From assembly GCA_012799185.1 (NCBI GenBank), contig JAAZLS010000048.1, positions 1-54,889 on the forward strand: a DNA stretch of 54,889 bases, in the 5' to 3' direction. Below are positions 43,593-50,548 of the stretch, in pieces. This DNA comes from Bacillota bacterium. GTDB lineage: Bacteria > Bacillota > Dethiobacteria > DTU022. Below the pieces are notes generated by a model. The model worked only from the letters and a program-made list of their open reading frames with translations. It was not told the origin of the DNA and did not search any database. The translations under genes were made by a program, and so were the position numbers. The first letter of the stretch is position 1, and the number at the start of each line of letters is the position of its first letter.

Positions 43593-44129
43593 TTAACTGC
43601 GGGGGCAGAAATCCTTAAGGGCTTTTAACCGGGGATCTATTCTTTCCTCCGGGGTACAGTCACAGGAGCCATGATTTAAATCAATCCCGCAAAGTGGGCA
43701 GATACCCTGGCAATTCTCCCGGCAGAGAGACCGGTAACCGAGACCCAACAGAAACACCTGCCGAAAGTATTCTTCCAGGTAAAGGTAATCCCCGTAAACG
43801 ATCAGCTGGTTGGCCGCTTCAGCAGCCAAAGCAGCCGGTCCCGGATTTTCCCCGGGGCCGGGCATCCCCTGCAAGGTAAAGGTTTCCTTAAAGTCAACCT
43901 CCAAATGCCGGGCATACTCCTTCAAGCAACGACTGCAATTTGCCATTATATCAGCCGATAGTACCCCCTCTAGGAACACCTTGTCACCATTGATCCGAAT
44001 ATCTGCCTTAACCTGTAGGCGACCCGGTGAACCGGGATCCGGCCCAAAGCCGGCTGGAATTTTCCCCGCGAAGGTATAAGTGGCAAACTGCCCTTCCCTT
44101 TGACGAACCTCCGGCAGGTAAATCTTCAA
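43593..44129 (-). CDS. yceD: YceD/DUF177 family protein
   Basis: This 178-residue protein of the YceD family is encoded before rpmF in most bacteria and is linked to large-subunit or 23S rRNA maturation. CSRCLKEYA and the C-terminal CxxC-rich segment CPLCGIDLNHGSCDC suggest a zinc site. The start is TTG after GGTGGAG. It is the first gene of the fab operon, right after a consensus promoter. Confidence 0.9.
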   Translation of the reverse strand: MKIYLPEVRQREGQFATYTFAGKIPAGFGPDPGSPGRLQVKADIRINGDKVFLEGVLSADIMANCSRCLKEYARHLEVDFKETFTLQGMPGPGENPGPAALAAEAANQLIVYGDYLYLEEYFRQVFLLGLGYRSLCRENCQGICPLCGIDLNHGSCDCTPEERIDPRLKALKDFCPRS

Positions 44130-44159
44130 CTTTCTCCACCCCTTTAAAAAACTAACGCA

Positions 44160-44188
44160 ATTATATGCACCTTTAAATTCTTTGTCAA
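44160..44188 (-). promoter_or_regulatory. Consensus sigma-A promoter of yceD-rpmF-plsX-fab operon
   Basis: TTGACA and TATAAT with exactly 17 bases between them is a perfect consensus match, as expected for ribosomal and lipid genes. The leader is about 25 bases. Confidence 0.9.
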
Positions 44189-44213
44189 GAAATACCGGCT
44201 CTAAAAACCAACC

Positions 44214-44618
44214 CTAATAGGTTATCCGGTCGACATGATCCCCCCCGAAAGGCCCCCGGGTAAATGAAACCAGGATACGGTTGGGTAAACAGACGATACT
44301 TTCATACGGTTCCGATATCCACCCGGTATGGGAACAGATCCCCCGGGGGCAGAGTTCCCGCTCCAGGGGAAGCATTCTAACCCGACCCCGGTCTACCTCC
44401 AGGCGAGCCCGATATTCGCCCGTCCCAAAAGTAAATTCATATAGATAATGTTCCGATAGGGAGAGCTCGGTTACAAACTCATTATCCACATATAAAGCTA
44501 CATATTTTTCTTCCGACATGACGGTCGGCCGGCTTAAATTATGCCAAAGGCTTCCCAGCCCGACAAGTAAAACGGCGATAATAATTGCCAGGTCGGCCAG
44601 CCTTAAACGTAACGCCAT
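44214..44618 (-). CDS. Membrane-anchored NusG domain II protein
   Basis: In its 134 residues an N-terminal membrane segment (about 8-26) is followed by a domain like NusG domain II, common in Clostridia and often called DUF1312-like. The C-terminal CPRGICSHTGWIS and SIVCLPNRILVSF block is typical. The two conserved cysteines before His could bind a metal or form a disulfide outside the membrane. The role is unknown. In other anaerobes it is often linked to Rnf or FAD:protein transferase genes, but here it lies between iscU and the lipid operon. Confidence 0.8.
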   Translation of the reverse strand: MALRLRLADLAIIIAVLLVGLGSLWHNLSRPTVMSEEKYVALYVDNEFVTELSLSEHYLYEFTFGTGEYRARLEVDRGRVRMLPLERELCPRGICSHTGWISEPYESIVCLPNRILVSFTRGPFGGDHVDRITY

Positions 44619-44642
44619 TTTATCGTCTTCCCCCCGGTACAG

Positions 44643-44648
44643 ATTATA
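44643..44648 (-). promoter_or_regulatory. Extended -10 promoter for the NusG domain II gene
   Basis: TG-C-TATAAT lies about 25 bases before the start codon; no good -35 is visible. Confidence 0.5.
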
Positions 44649-44681
44649 GCATAAACCGGGAGGTTAATTAAAAACCGGTGG

Positions 44682-45071
44682 CTACTTCGCCCTCCCCTGT
44701 TTACGGGCCGGCCCATCCGAATACTTATCCAGAGCATCCTGGAGGGCATCGGCAGCCAGGTTGGAACAATGCATCTTTAGTGGTGGAAGTCCCCCCAGCT
44801 CTTCTGCTACCTGTTCGTTAGTTATCCGCCGGGCCTGGCCGATCTTTTTACCTTTAACCATTTCAGTTAACATGCTGCTACTGGCGATAGCGGCAGCGCA
44901 GCCAAAGGTTTGAAACTTAACATCAACGATTCTTTCCTGCTCGATTTTTAGAAAGATCTTCATCGTATCACCACATTTGAAGCTCCCCGCCTCCCCCACC
45001 ACATCGGCATCAGCCATCTCCCCCCCGTTGCGGGGATTGTTAAAATGATCGATTACCTTTGAGCTATACAC
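44682..45071 (-). CDS. iscU: IscU/NifU-type iron-sulfur scaffold
   Basis: IscU holds a nascent cluster on three cysteines: Cys33, Cys58 and Cys102, with Asp35 as the conserved stabilising residue. The 129-residue length and the MHCSNLAADAL end fit the NifU N-terminal family as found in anaerobes (minimal ISC/MIS or Nif-like type). The start overlaps the iscS stop by 8 bases, so it is translationally coupled to its sulfur donor. No HscA, HscB or ferredoxin gene follows. Confidence 0.93.
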   Translation of the reverse strand: MYSSKVIDHFNNPRNGGEMADADVVGEAGSFKCGDTMKIFLKIEQERIVDVKFQTFGCAAAIASSSMLTEMVKGKKIGQARRITNEQVAEELGGLPPLKMHCSNLAADALQDALDKYSDGPARKQGRAK

Positions 45072-46251
45072 CTTTCAGCCCCTCCCATGATCGCGATTGA
45101 GGGTAATGGGCCGATATCTTTCGCAGTCTCTTTACCAGCGGCGAAAGCACCCCTAAAACATAATCTACATCCTCCGCGGTATTTTCCCACCCCATGGTCA
45201 ACCGCAATGAGCCGCGGGCCACCTCCGGTTCTAACCCCATGGCCAGTAAAACATGGGAGGGATCAATAGAACCAGAAGTACAGGCCGAACCGCTGGAGGC
45301 AGCTACCCCCTGTAGGTCCAGGCCCAGGAGGAGCGACTCCCCCTCTACGTAATTAAAGCTTACATTAATATGCCCGGGGAGACGCAATTGAGGGTGCCCA
45401 TTAACGGTAGCCCCCCCAATTTTTAGCAACCCTTCTTCCATCCTTTTCTGCAGGGCTACCAGATGAGCCGTTCTAGGAGAAAGTTCACCCATCGCCAGCT
45501 CTAGCGCCTCGGCCAGGCCTACTATACCCGGTACATTTTCCGTACCCGGCCGGAGTTTACGCTCCTGTCCGCCACCATTGCAAAGCGGGGCCAACGAAAC
45601 CCCTTTGCGAACGTAGAGCGCCCCTACCCCCTTGGGCCCGTTAAATTTATGGGCGGAGAGGGAGAGGAAATCGACCCCGAGATCATTTACCTTCACCGGC
45701 AATTTACCTACTGCCTGCACCGCATCGGTATGGAATAAAATGTTTTTCAACCGGGCCAGGTTACCGATCTCTTTTATCGGCTGGATAGTCCCCACCTCGT
45801 TGTTGGCCATCATAATTGAGATCAGGACGGTCCCTGGAGTAATCGCCTCCTCCACCTCCCGGGGATCAACCATCCCGTAGCGATCCACCGGCAGGTAGGT
45901 AACCTGGAATCCCCCGGTAGCCAGATCCCGACAGACATCCAATACGGCGTGATGTTCAATGCTAGAGGTAATGATATGCCCTTTGCCCCGCCGTCGGGCG
46001 ATACCCTGGAGAACAATATTGTTGGATTCGGTCCCCCCCCCTGTAAAATAGATCTCTTCCGGTTCGGAGCCCAGGGCTAGGCCTACTTTTCTCCGGGCGG
46101 ACTCCACTGCCTGGCGGGTTTCCCGGCCCCAAGAATGAAGACTGGAGGGGTTGCCGTACCGCTCCCTGAAAAAAGGTTCCATGGCTTTTATAACTTCTTC
46201 CCTAAGGGGAGTTGTAGCGCTGTGATCCATATAGACCAGCCGTCTTCCCAC
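45064..46251 (-). CDS. iscS: Cysteine desulfurase (IscS/NifS)
   Basis: This PLP enzyme releases sulfur from cysteine for IscU. The PLP lysine is Lys202 (SAHKFNGPKG) and the mobile catalytic loop holds Cys324 (SSGSACTSGSIDPSHV). Its 395 residues and motifs fit the group I (NifS/IscS) enzymes. It could also supply sulfur to the SUF operon, which has no SufS nearby; that is inference. It follows iscR by about 25 bases. Confidence 0.95.
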   Translation of the reverse strand: MGRRLVYMDHSATTPLREEVIKAMEPFFRERYGNPSSLHSWGRETRQAVESARRKVGLALGSEPEEIYFTGGGTESNNIVLQGIARRRGKGHIITSSIEHHAVLDVCRDLATGGFQVTYLPVDRYGMVDPREVEEAITPGTVLISIMMANNEVGTIQPIKEIGNLARLKNILFHTDAVQAVGKLPVKVNDLGVDFLSLSAHKFNGPKGVGALYVRKGVSLAPLCNGGGQERKLRPGTENVPGIVGLAEALELAMGELSPRTAHLVALQKRMEEGLLKIGGATVNGHPQLRLPGHINVSFNYVEGESLLLGLDLQGVAASSGSACTSGSIDPSHVLLAMGLEPEVARGSLRLTMGWENTAEDVDYVLGVLSPLVKRLRKISAHYPQSRSWEGLKGV

Positions 46252-46275
46252 TGATATTAACCTCCTTTATAGCTG

Positions 46276-46692
46276 TCAGCCTGATTTCATCTCGATCAAT
46301 TCAGCCAGCGTAACACTATCCAAAACCTCGTTAATCCGGTCCCTTAATTTTTCCCAAACCCAGCGGGCCATACAACCCTCATCCCGGTGGCAACGAAGGG
46401 AGTTATTTTTATCAAGACAATCCATGGGGACAATCGGCCCCTCTACCGCCCGAACTATATCGCCGATTTTGATTAAATTCGGTCGATGGGCCAACAGGTA
46501 ACCCCCTTTTGCCCCCCGCACACTATTTGCAAGACCCGCCCGTCTAAGATCAAGGAATATTTGCCCTAAAAACTGAAGGGAGATTCCTTCCCGGCGGGCA
46601 ATCTCTCGCAGGGGCAACGGCCCCTGGTCATAGTGAAACGCCAGGACCGCCATCGCTCTTACCCCGTACTCCACCCTTGCTGATAGTTTCAT
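46276..46692 (-). CDS. iscR: Rrf2-family regulator, IscR-like
   Basis: This 138-residue winged-helix repressor starts KLSARVEYGVRAM, and its recognition helix lies near ISLQFLGQIFLDLR. Cys92, Cys101 and Cys107 resemble the [2Fe-2S] ligands of E. coli IscR (Cys92, 98, 104), although the first spacing is two residues longer. CymR, the cysteine regulator of the same family, lacks these cysteines, so iron-sulfur sensing is favoured. The ATG has GGGGGTG upstream. It precedes iscS and iscU and probably autoregulates through the palindrome in its leader. Confidence 0.88.
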   Translation of the reverse strand: MKLSARVEYGVRAMAVLAFHYDQGPLPLREIARREGISLQFLGQIFLDLRRAGLANSVRGAKGGYLLAHRPNLIKIGDIVRAVEGPIVPMDCLDKNNSLRCHRDEGCMARWVWEKLRDRINEVLDSVTLAELIEMKSG

Positions 46693-46711
46693 TGACACCC
46701 CCCCGGACAAT

Positions 46712-46730
46712 CATGACTAAAAAACTCATG
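46712..46730. promoter_or_regulatory. Candidate IscR operator
   Basis: CATGACTAAAAAACTCATG has symmetrical CATGA/TCATG ends and lies between the iscR promoter and start codon, a natural place for autorepression. Confidence 0.45.
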
Positions 46731-46763
46731 TATTAAATTAAAAAAAATGGAGGCCGTAAACGT

Positions 46764-46792
46764 AGAATAACACCGGGATTTATAACTGTCAA
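46764..46792 (-). promoter_or_regulatory. Sigma-A promoter of iscR-iscS-iscU
   Basis: TTGACA and TATTCT are separated by exactly 17 bases, about 70 bases upstream of iscR. Confidence 0.8.
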
Positions 46793-46867
46793 GGATCGGT
46801 TCCGCGCCATCCGGGAGACAAATCAAGGCCATCACCGGTTAGATTTATGATACTATTGAGAAGAATG

Positions 46868-46883
46868 GTAAATTTCCATTTAC
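46868..46883. promoter_or_regulatory. Small palindrome upstream of pntAA
   Basis: GTAAATTTCCATTTAC, with 6-bp arms, lies about 60 bases before the pntAA start. A GTAAAG...CTTTAC repeat is found in the ylxM leader as well. Either may bind a regulator. No convincing -35/-10 pair for pnt was found. Confidence 0.3.
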
Positions 46884-46943
46884 GGGCATTGCCTACCGAT
46901 TGGTCGGGCTTTGCCGTCATTCAAAGCCATGAGGAGGTACACC

Positions 46944-48125
46944 ATGCCATTTAAAGGAATTACCATCGGAATACCGAAAGAGATCATGCCCGGAGAGAGG
47001 CGGGTAGCCGCTATACCCCAAACAGTCCGCCAATTTACCGCAGGAGGGGCCCGGGTGCTGGTAGAGACGGGGGCCGGGATCGGCTCCTACCTGGATGACC
47101 GAGATTATCAGGAGGCAGGGGCCGGGATCGCCACTACACCCGGGGAGATCTACAGCAACGCCAACCTGATTTTAAAGGTCAAAGAACCTCTTTATAACGG
47201 GCAGCTCCAGGTTCATGAAGCCGAACAGCTTACCGAGGAATCCACCCTGATCTGTTTTCTGCACCCGGCCAATCCAGCCAACCATCAGACCATAAGAATT
47301 CTGGCCCGTAGGAGAGTATCCAGTTTCACCTTGGATGGCATACCGCGCATATCCCGGGCTCAACAGATGGATTCCCTCACCTCCATGAGCACTATCGCCG
47401 GGTACAAGGCGGTCATCCTTGGCGCCTTCCACCTTCCCCGGTTTATTCCCATGATGCCGACCGCCTTCGGAGTAATTCAGCCGGCTGAAATCCTGGTTGT
47501 CGGGGTAGGCGTGGCCGGCCTGCAAGCGATCGCCACCGCTAAACGCCTGGGGGCAAAAGTAAAAGCCCTTGATATCCGTCCGGAAGCCAATGAACAGGCC
47601 AAAAGTCTTGGCGCGACGGTGGTGCCCTTTGATGTGCCCCCCCGGCTCGCCCTGGGGAAGGGAGGTTACGCCCTCCGCCTCCCGGAAGAGTGGTACCTTA
47701 AGGAACGGGAAGCACTACTACCAGCAGTAAAAAATGCTGATATCCTTATTCTAACCGCCTTAATTCCCGGCGAAGAGGCGCCCCTACTAATCGATGAACA
47801 TATGGTAAAACAGATGAAGCCGGGTGCAGTAATTGTCGATATAGCGGTGGACCAGGGAGGAAATTGCACCTTAACCCACCCCGGGGAGGAACATAGTCTT
47901 CATGGAGTACATATAATCGGCCTGCTAAACGTACCCGCCACCCTAGCTTCTGATGCCACCTGGATGTTTGCCCAGAATGCCCGGCATTTTTTACAATATA
48001 TTATTAAGGACGGAGAGATTGATTACGATCCCACCGATGAAATTATCGCCAAATCCCTGGTTACTAGGGATGGTCAAATAGTTCACCGGGGGACGCTGCT
48101 GGCCATGGAGCAGCGGAAAGGTTAA
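46944..48125 (+). CDS. pntAA: Proton-translocating NAD(P) transhydrogenase, NAD-binding subunit alpha-1
   Basis: PntAA carries domain I, which binds NAD(H), of the membrane enzyme that couples the proton gradient to hydride transfer from NADH to NADP+. This 393-residue protein begins IGIPKEIMPGERRVA, has the RQD-loop-like region TSMSTIAGYKAV, and the nucleotide loop GVGVAGLQA near residue 187. It resembles alanine dehydrogenase, but the two following membrane genes settle the identity. ATG after GAGGAGG. Confidence 0.93.
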   Translation: MPFKGITIGIPKEIMPGERRVAAIPQTVRQFTAGGARVLVETGAGIGSYLDDRDYQEAGAGIATTPGEIYSNANLILKVKEPLYNGQLQVHEAEQLTEESTLICFLHPANPANHQTIRILARRRVSSFTLDGIPRISRAQQMDSLTSMSTIAGYKAVILGAFHLPRFIPMMPTAFGVIQPAEILVVGVGVAGLQAIATAKRLGAKVKALDIRPEANEQAKSLGATVVPFDVPPRLALGKGGYALRLPEEWYLKEREALLPAVKNADILILTALIPGEEAPLLIDEHMVKQMKPGAVIVDIAVDQGGNCTLTHPGEEHSLHGVHIIGLLNVPATLASDATWMFAQNARHFLQYIIKDGEIDYDPTDEIIAKSLVTRDGQIVHRGTLLAMEQRKG

Positions 48126-48186
48126 TTAACAGGTTAAGATAGTAGCTCTAATAGGCCAGGAAAAATTAGGAGGAGGTAATTCTAAA

Positions 48187-48486
48187 ATGTACCCGGGATT
48201 GTTTATTTCCCTAATCGCTGCCGCCTTACTGGGGTATAGGGTGATTTCATCGGTCCCTCCCCTGTTACATACCCCGCTCATGTCCGGCATGAACGCCCTC
48301 TCCGGGATAATAGTTATCGGCGCACTGACTACCTACGCCGCATCCCCCTCCGGTGCCCGGATATGGACTGGCCTGGCGGTAATTGTCGCCATGATTAATG
48401 TCGTGGGCGGTTTTTTGGTCACCGATCGGATGCTGCGCATGTTCCACCGTCGAGACGAACAGACCGGGGAACTGGAGGGAGACTAA
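48187..48486 (+). CDS. pntAB: Transhydrogenase membrane subunit alpha-2
   Basis: This 99-residue protein has about three hydrophobic segments (ISLIAAALLGYRVI, SGIIVIGALTTYA, GLAVIVAMINVVGGF) and the conserved VPPLLHTPLMSGMNA loop. It supplies part of the proton channel. The stop overlaps the pntB start. The AGGAGG site is strong. Confidence 0.92.
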   Translation: MYPGLFISLIAAALLGYRVISSVPPLLHTPLMSGMNALSGIIVIGALTTYAASPSGARIWTGLAVIVAMINVVGGFLVTDRMLRMFHRRDEQTGELEGD

Positions 48487-49850
48487 TGCTTTTAACGGTT
48501 GCCTCTATTATCATAGTCATAGCCTTTTTAGCCGGGATCCACCTGATGCAATCCCCTGAAACCGCGGTGGCTGGAAACCGCTTGGGCCTGGCCGGCATGA
48601 CCGCGGCCATTTTGCTAGTTCTTTGGAATACCGGTAGCCCCTCTGCCGGGATCCTGCTGGTTGTAGGCGGCCTCATCGGCTTTCTACTAGGGCAGTTGGT
48701 AACCATGATCCAGATGCCCCAGGCGATCGCTCTCCTTAACGGGCTAGGCGGTGCCGCCTCCGCCCTGGTTTCCAGTGTGGCCGCCGCTTACCCGGCCGGC
48801 GGTGAACCGGTGGTGTTCTGGTTTACGGCGGTGCTGGCCACCGGGCTGGGCATATTAACCCTGGTCGGAAGTATTGTCGCCGCCTTGAAGTTGCAAGGAT
48901 GGCTCTCACAACGCCCGGTTTTTGTCCCCGGCCATAATTTTCTCCTGGGGTTATTTCTTTTAACCGGAACCCTGTCGGTACTATCCACCCTGATCTATCC
49001 GGGCCGGGAATTAATTCGTTTAATCCTCCCCCTAACCCTGGTGATTTTCGCTCTCTACGGGCTTTTTCTTTCTATACGGGTCGGCGGGGCGGATATGCCG
49101 ATCATCATCTCTTTCTTTAACTCCCTCTCCGGGCTCGCCACCGCCGTCACCGGTTTAACCGTATTTAGTCTCTTGTTAACCGGGGTCGGGGCACTGGTAG
49201 GGGTAGCGGGGATGATCCTAACCCAGATCATGTGTCGGGCCATGAACCGAAATCTACCGGCGGTATTGGGTGGAATAAAGGTAAAACCGCCGGAGAAGGA
49301 AGCCTCCCCCGACCGGACCGGGGAAGCGGCCGATCCCCGGGAAAGACTGCCGGGGATCCTAAAGGGAGCTCAATCGTTCGTAATTGTACCGGGTTACGGT
49401 ATGGCTGTCGCCCAAGCCCAACAGGCGGTAAAAGAATTAATCGATGCGCTACAAGTCGCAGGTAAAGAGGTTAAAATTGCTATTCACCCGGTCGCCGGGA
49501 GGATGCCCGGCCATATGAATGTCTTGCTGGCAGAGGTAGGCATCCCCTACGATATGCTTTTCGAGCTGGAGACCATAAACCCTAAATTTAAGAACACCGA
49601 CCTGGTAATCGCAGTGGGGGCCTGCGATGTGATCAATCCGGCCGCCAATACTGCCGAAGGTACACCGATCTACGGTATGCCTATCCTGGAGGTCTCCCAA
49701 AGCCGGCAGGTGATAGTATGCAACCTGGACTCAAATCCCGGTTACTCCGGGGTCCCCAATACCCTCTACCAGGAGCCCCATACATTAACCCTCTGGGGGG
49801 ATGCTTTGGAAACGATCCCCAAGCTAACCGCAATGATCGGGCCCGGATAG
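48486..49850 (+). CDS. pntB: Transhydrogenase subunit beta (membrane and NADP-binding)
   Basis: This 454-residue protein has about eight to nine membrane helices up to residue 265, a linker rich in Pro/Glu, then domain III binding NADP(H), with PGYGMAVAQAQ near residue 302, and the AGRMPGHMNVLLAEVGIPYD and GACDVINPAA motifs. With pntAA and pntAB it completes the enzyme. It would supply NADPH at the cost of the proton motive force or the reverse. It is convergent with cooT, with a 25-base gap. Confidence 0.94.
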   Translation: MLLTVASIIIVIAFLAGIHLMQSPETAVAGNRLGLAGMTAAILLVLWNTGSPSAGILLVVGGLIGFLLGQLVTMIQMPQAIALLNGLGGAASALVSSVAAAYPAGGEPVVFWFTAVLATGLGILTLVGSIVAALKLQGWLSQRPVFVPGHNFLLGLFLLTGTLSVLSTLIYPGRELIRLILPLTLVIFALYGLFLSIRVGGADMPIIISFFNSLSGLATAVTGLTVFSLLLTGVGALVGVAGMILTQIMCRAMNRNLPAVLGGIKVKPPEKEASPDRTGEAADPRERLPGILKGAQSFVIVPGYGMAVAQAQQAVKELIDALQVAGKEVKIAIHPVAGRMPGHMNVLLAEVGIPYDMLFELETINPKFKNTDLVIAVGACDVINPAANTAEGTPIYGMPILEVSQSRQVIVCNLDSNPGYSGVPNTLYQEPHTLTLWGDALETIPKLTAMIGPG

Positions 49851-49875
49851 GAATCTAGATTATCCTCAATTTTTC

Positions 49876-50070
49876 TCAATCTATATCTTCCAACACAACC
49901 CGGTGTTCCGCCAGGATCATCTCTTTAATCTTGCCTTTAACCATTTTTCTTTCGCTAAATATACTTTCCAGTAAGACCCCTTCTTCGGTGGGAACAATAC
50001 GATCAACCGATTCCAAGATTAGCGATTCCTTACCTTCTTTATCGTGAAAATAGACATTGGCTTCGCACAT
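49876..50070 (-). CDS. cooT: CooT-family small nickel-binding protein
   Basis: This 64-residue protein begins MCEANVYF; in Rhodospirillum CooT, Cys2 binds Ni(II) and the protein helps mature carbon monoxide dehydrogenase. The ESVDRIVPTEEGVLL and KGKIKEMILAEHRVVLE segments match the family. I use the ATG directly before Cys2 with GGGGTG seven bases upstream; a GTG three codons earlier would hide the Cys. It lies one base after the DUF3842 gene and is coupled to it. No CODH genes are in the window. Confidence 0.85.
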   Translation of the reverse strand: MCEANVYFHDKEGKESLILESVDRIVPTEEGVLLESIFSERKMVKGKIKEMILAEHRVVLEDID

Positions 50071-50071
50071 A

Positions 50072-50497
50072 TTATTCACCCCGTAAATAATATTTTACCA
50101 GTTCAATCGCCTCATCGACATAATGAGGCAGCGGCATACTTTTCGCCCCCGCTATCTGAATATTGTACTGGTTCAGGGGGATAAGTATTTTCCTCGCCGG
50201 ACTTTCAGCAATCGCCCGGGCCATTGCCGGTGTCAGCTCCCCCATCATGGAACTGGCGGAAATTATTCCGATCGTCCCCATTATAAGTTCTGCCTTGCGG
50301 GCATTAACCATAATCGCATTTTCACCGGAGGCCCCCTTATTTGCCCCGGCTTTTAGCATAACTGATGCCGCCAGGGCGTTGGTACCCAGGGCAATGATCG
50401 TGATCTCTTCGCCGAACACCTGTCTCAATTTACCGACAATTGCTCTCCCTATTCCCCCACCGCGACCGTCTATCACCGTCACTCGAATTTTTTTCAC
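50072..50497 (-). CDS. DUF3842 domain protein
   Basis: This 141-residue protein of unknown function begins with a Rossmann-like glycine loop, VTVIDGRGGGIG, and continues through GTNALAASVMLKAGANKGASGENA to PLPHYVDEAIELV. It resembles a nucleotide-binding protein without other domains. The start is GTG; the upstream AGGTG overlaps it, so the exact start is uncertain. The one-base spacing to cooT suggests a joint role, possibly in nickel or metallocofactor handling. Confidence 0.8.
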   Translation of the reverse strand: MKKIRVTVIDGRGGGIGRAIVGKLRQVFGEEITIIALGTNALAASVMLKAGANKGASGENAIMVNARKAELIMGTIGIISASSMMGELTPAMARAIAESPARKILIPLNQYNIQIAGAKSMPLPHYVDEAIELVKYYLRGE

Positions 50498-50548
50498 CTG
50501 CTTTATGCGCTAACTGGTAACTATCATAATACCATAAATTCAGACGGT

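Noticed and set aside
46944-48125. Alanine dehydrogenase
   Set aside because: The sequence family is shared, but the adjacent pntAB and pntB genes identify it as the transhydrogenase alpha-1 subunit.
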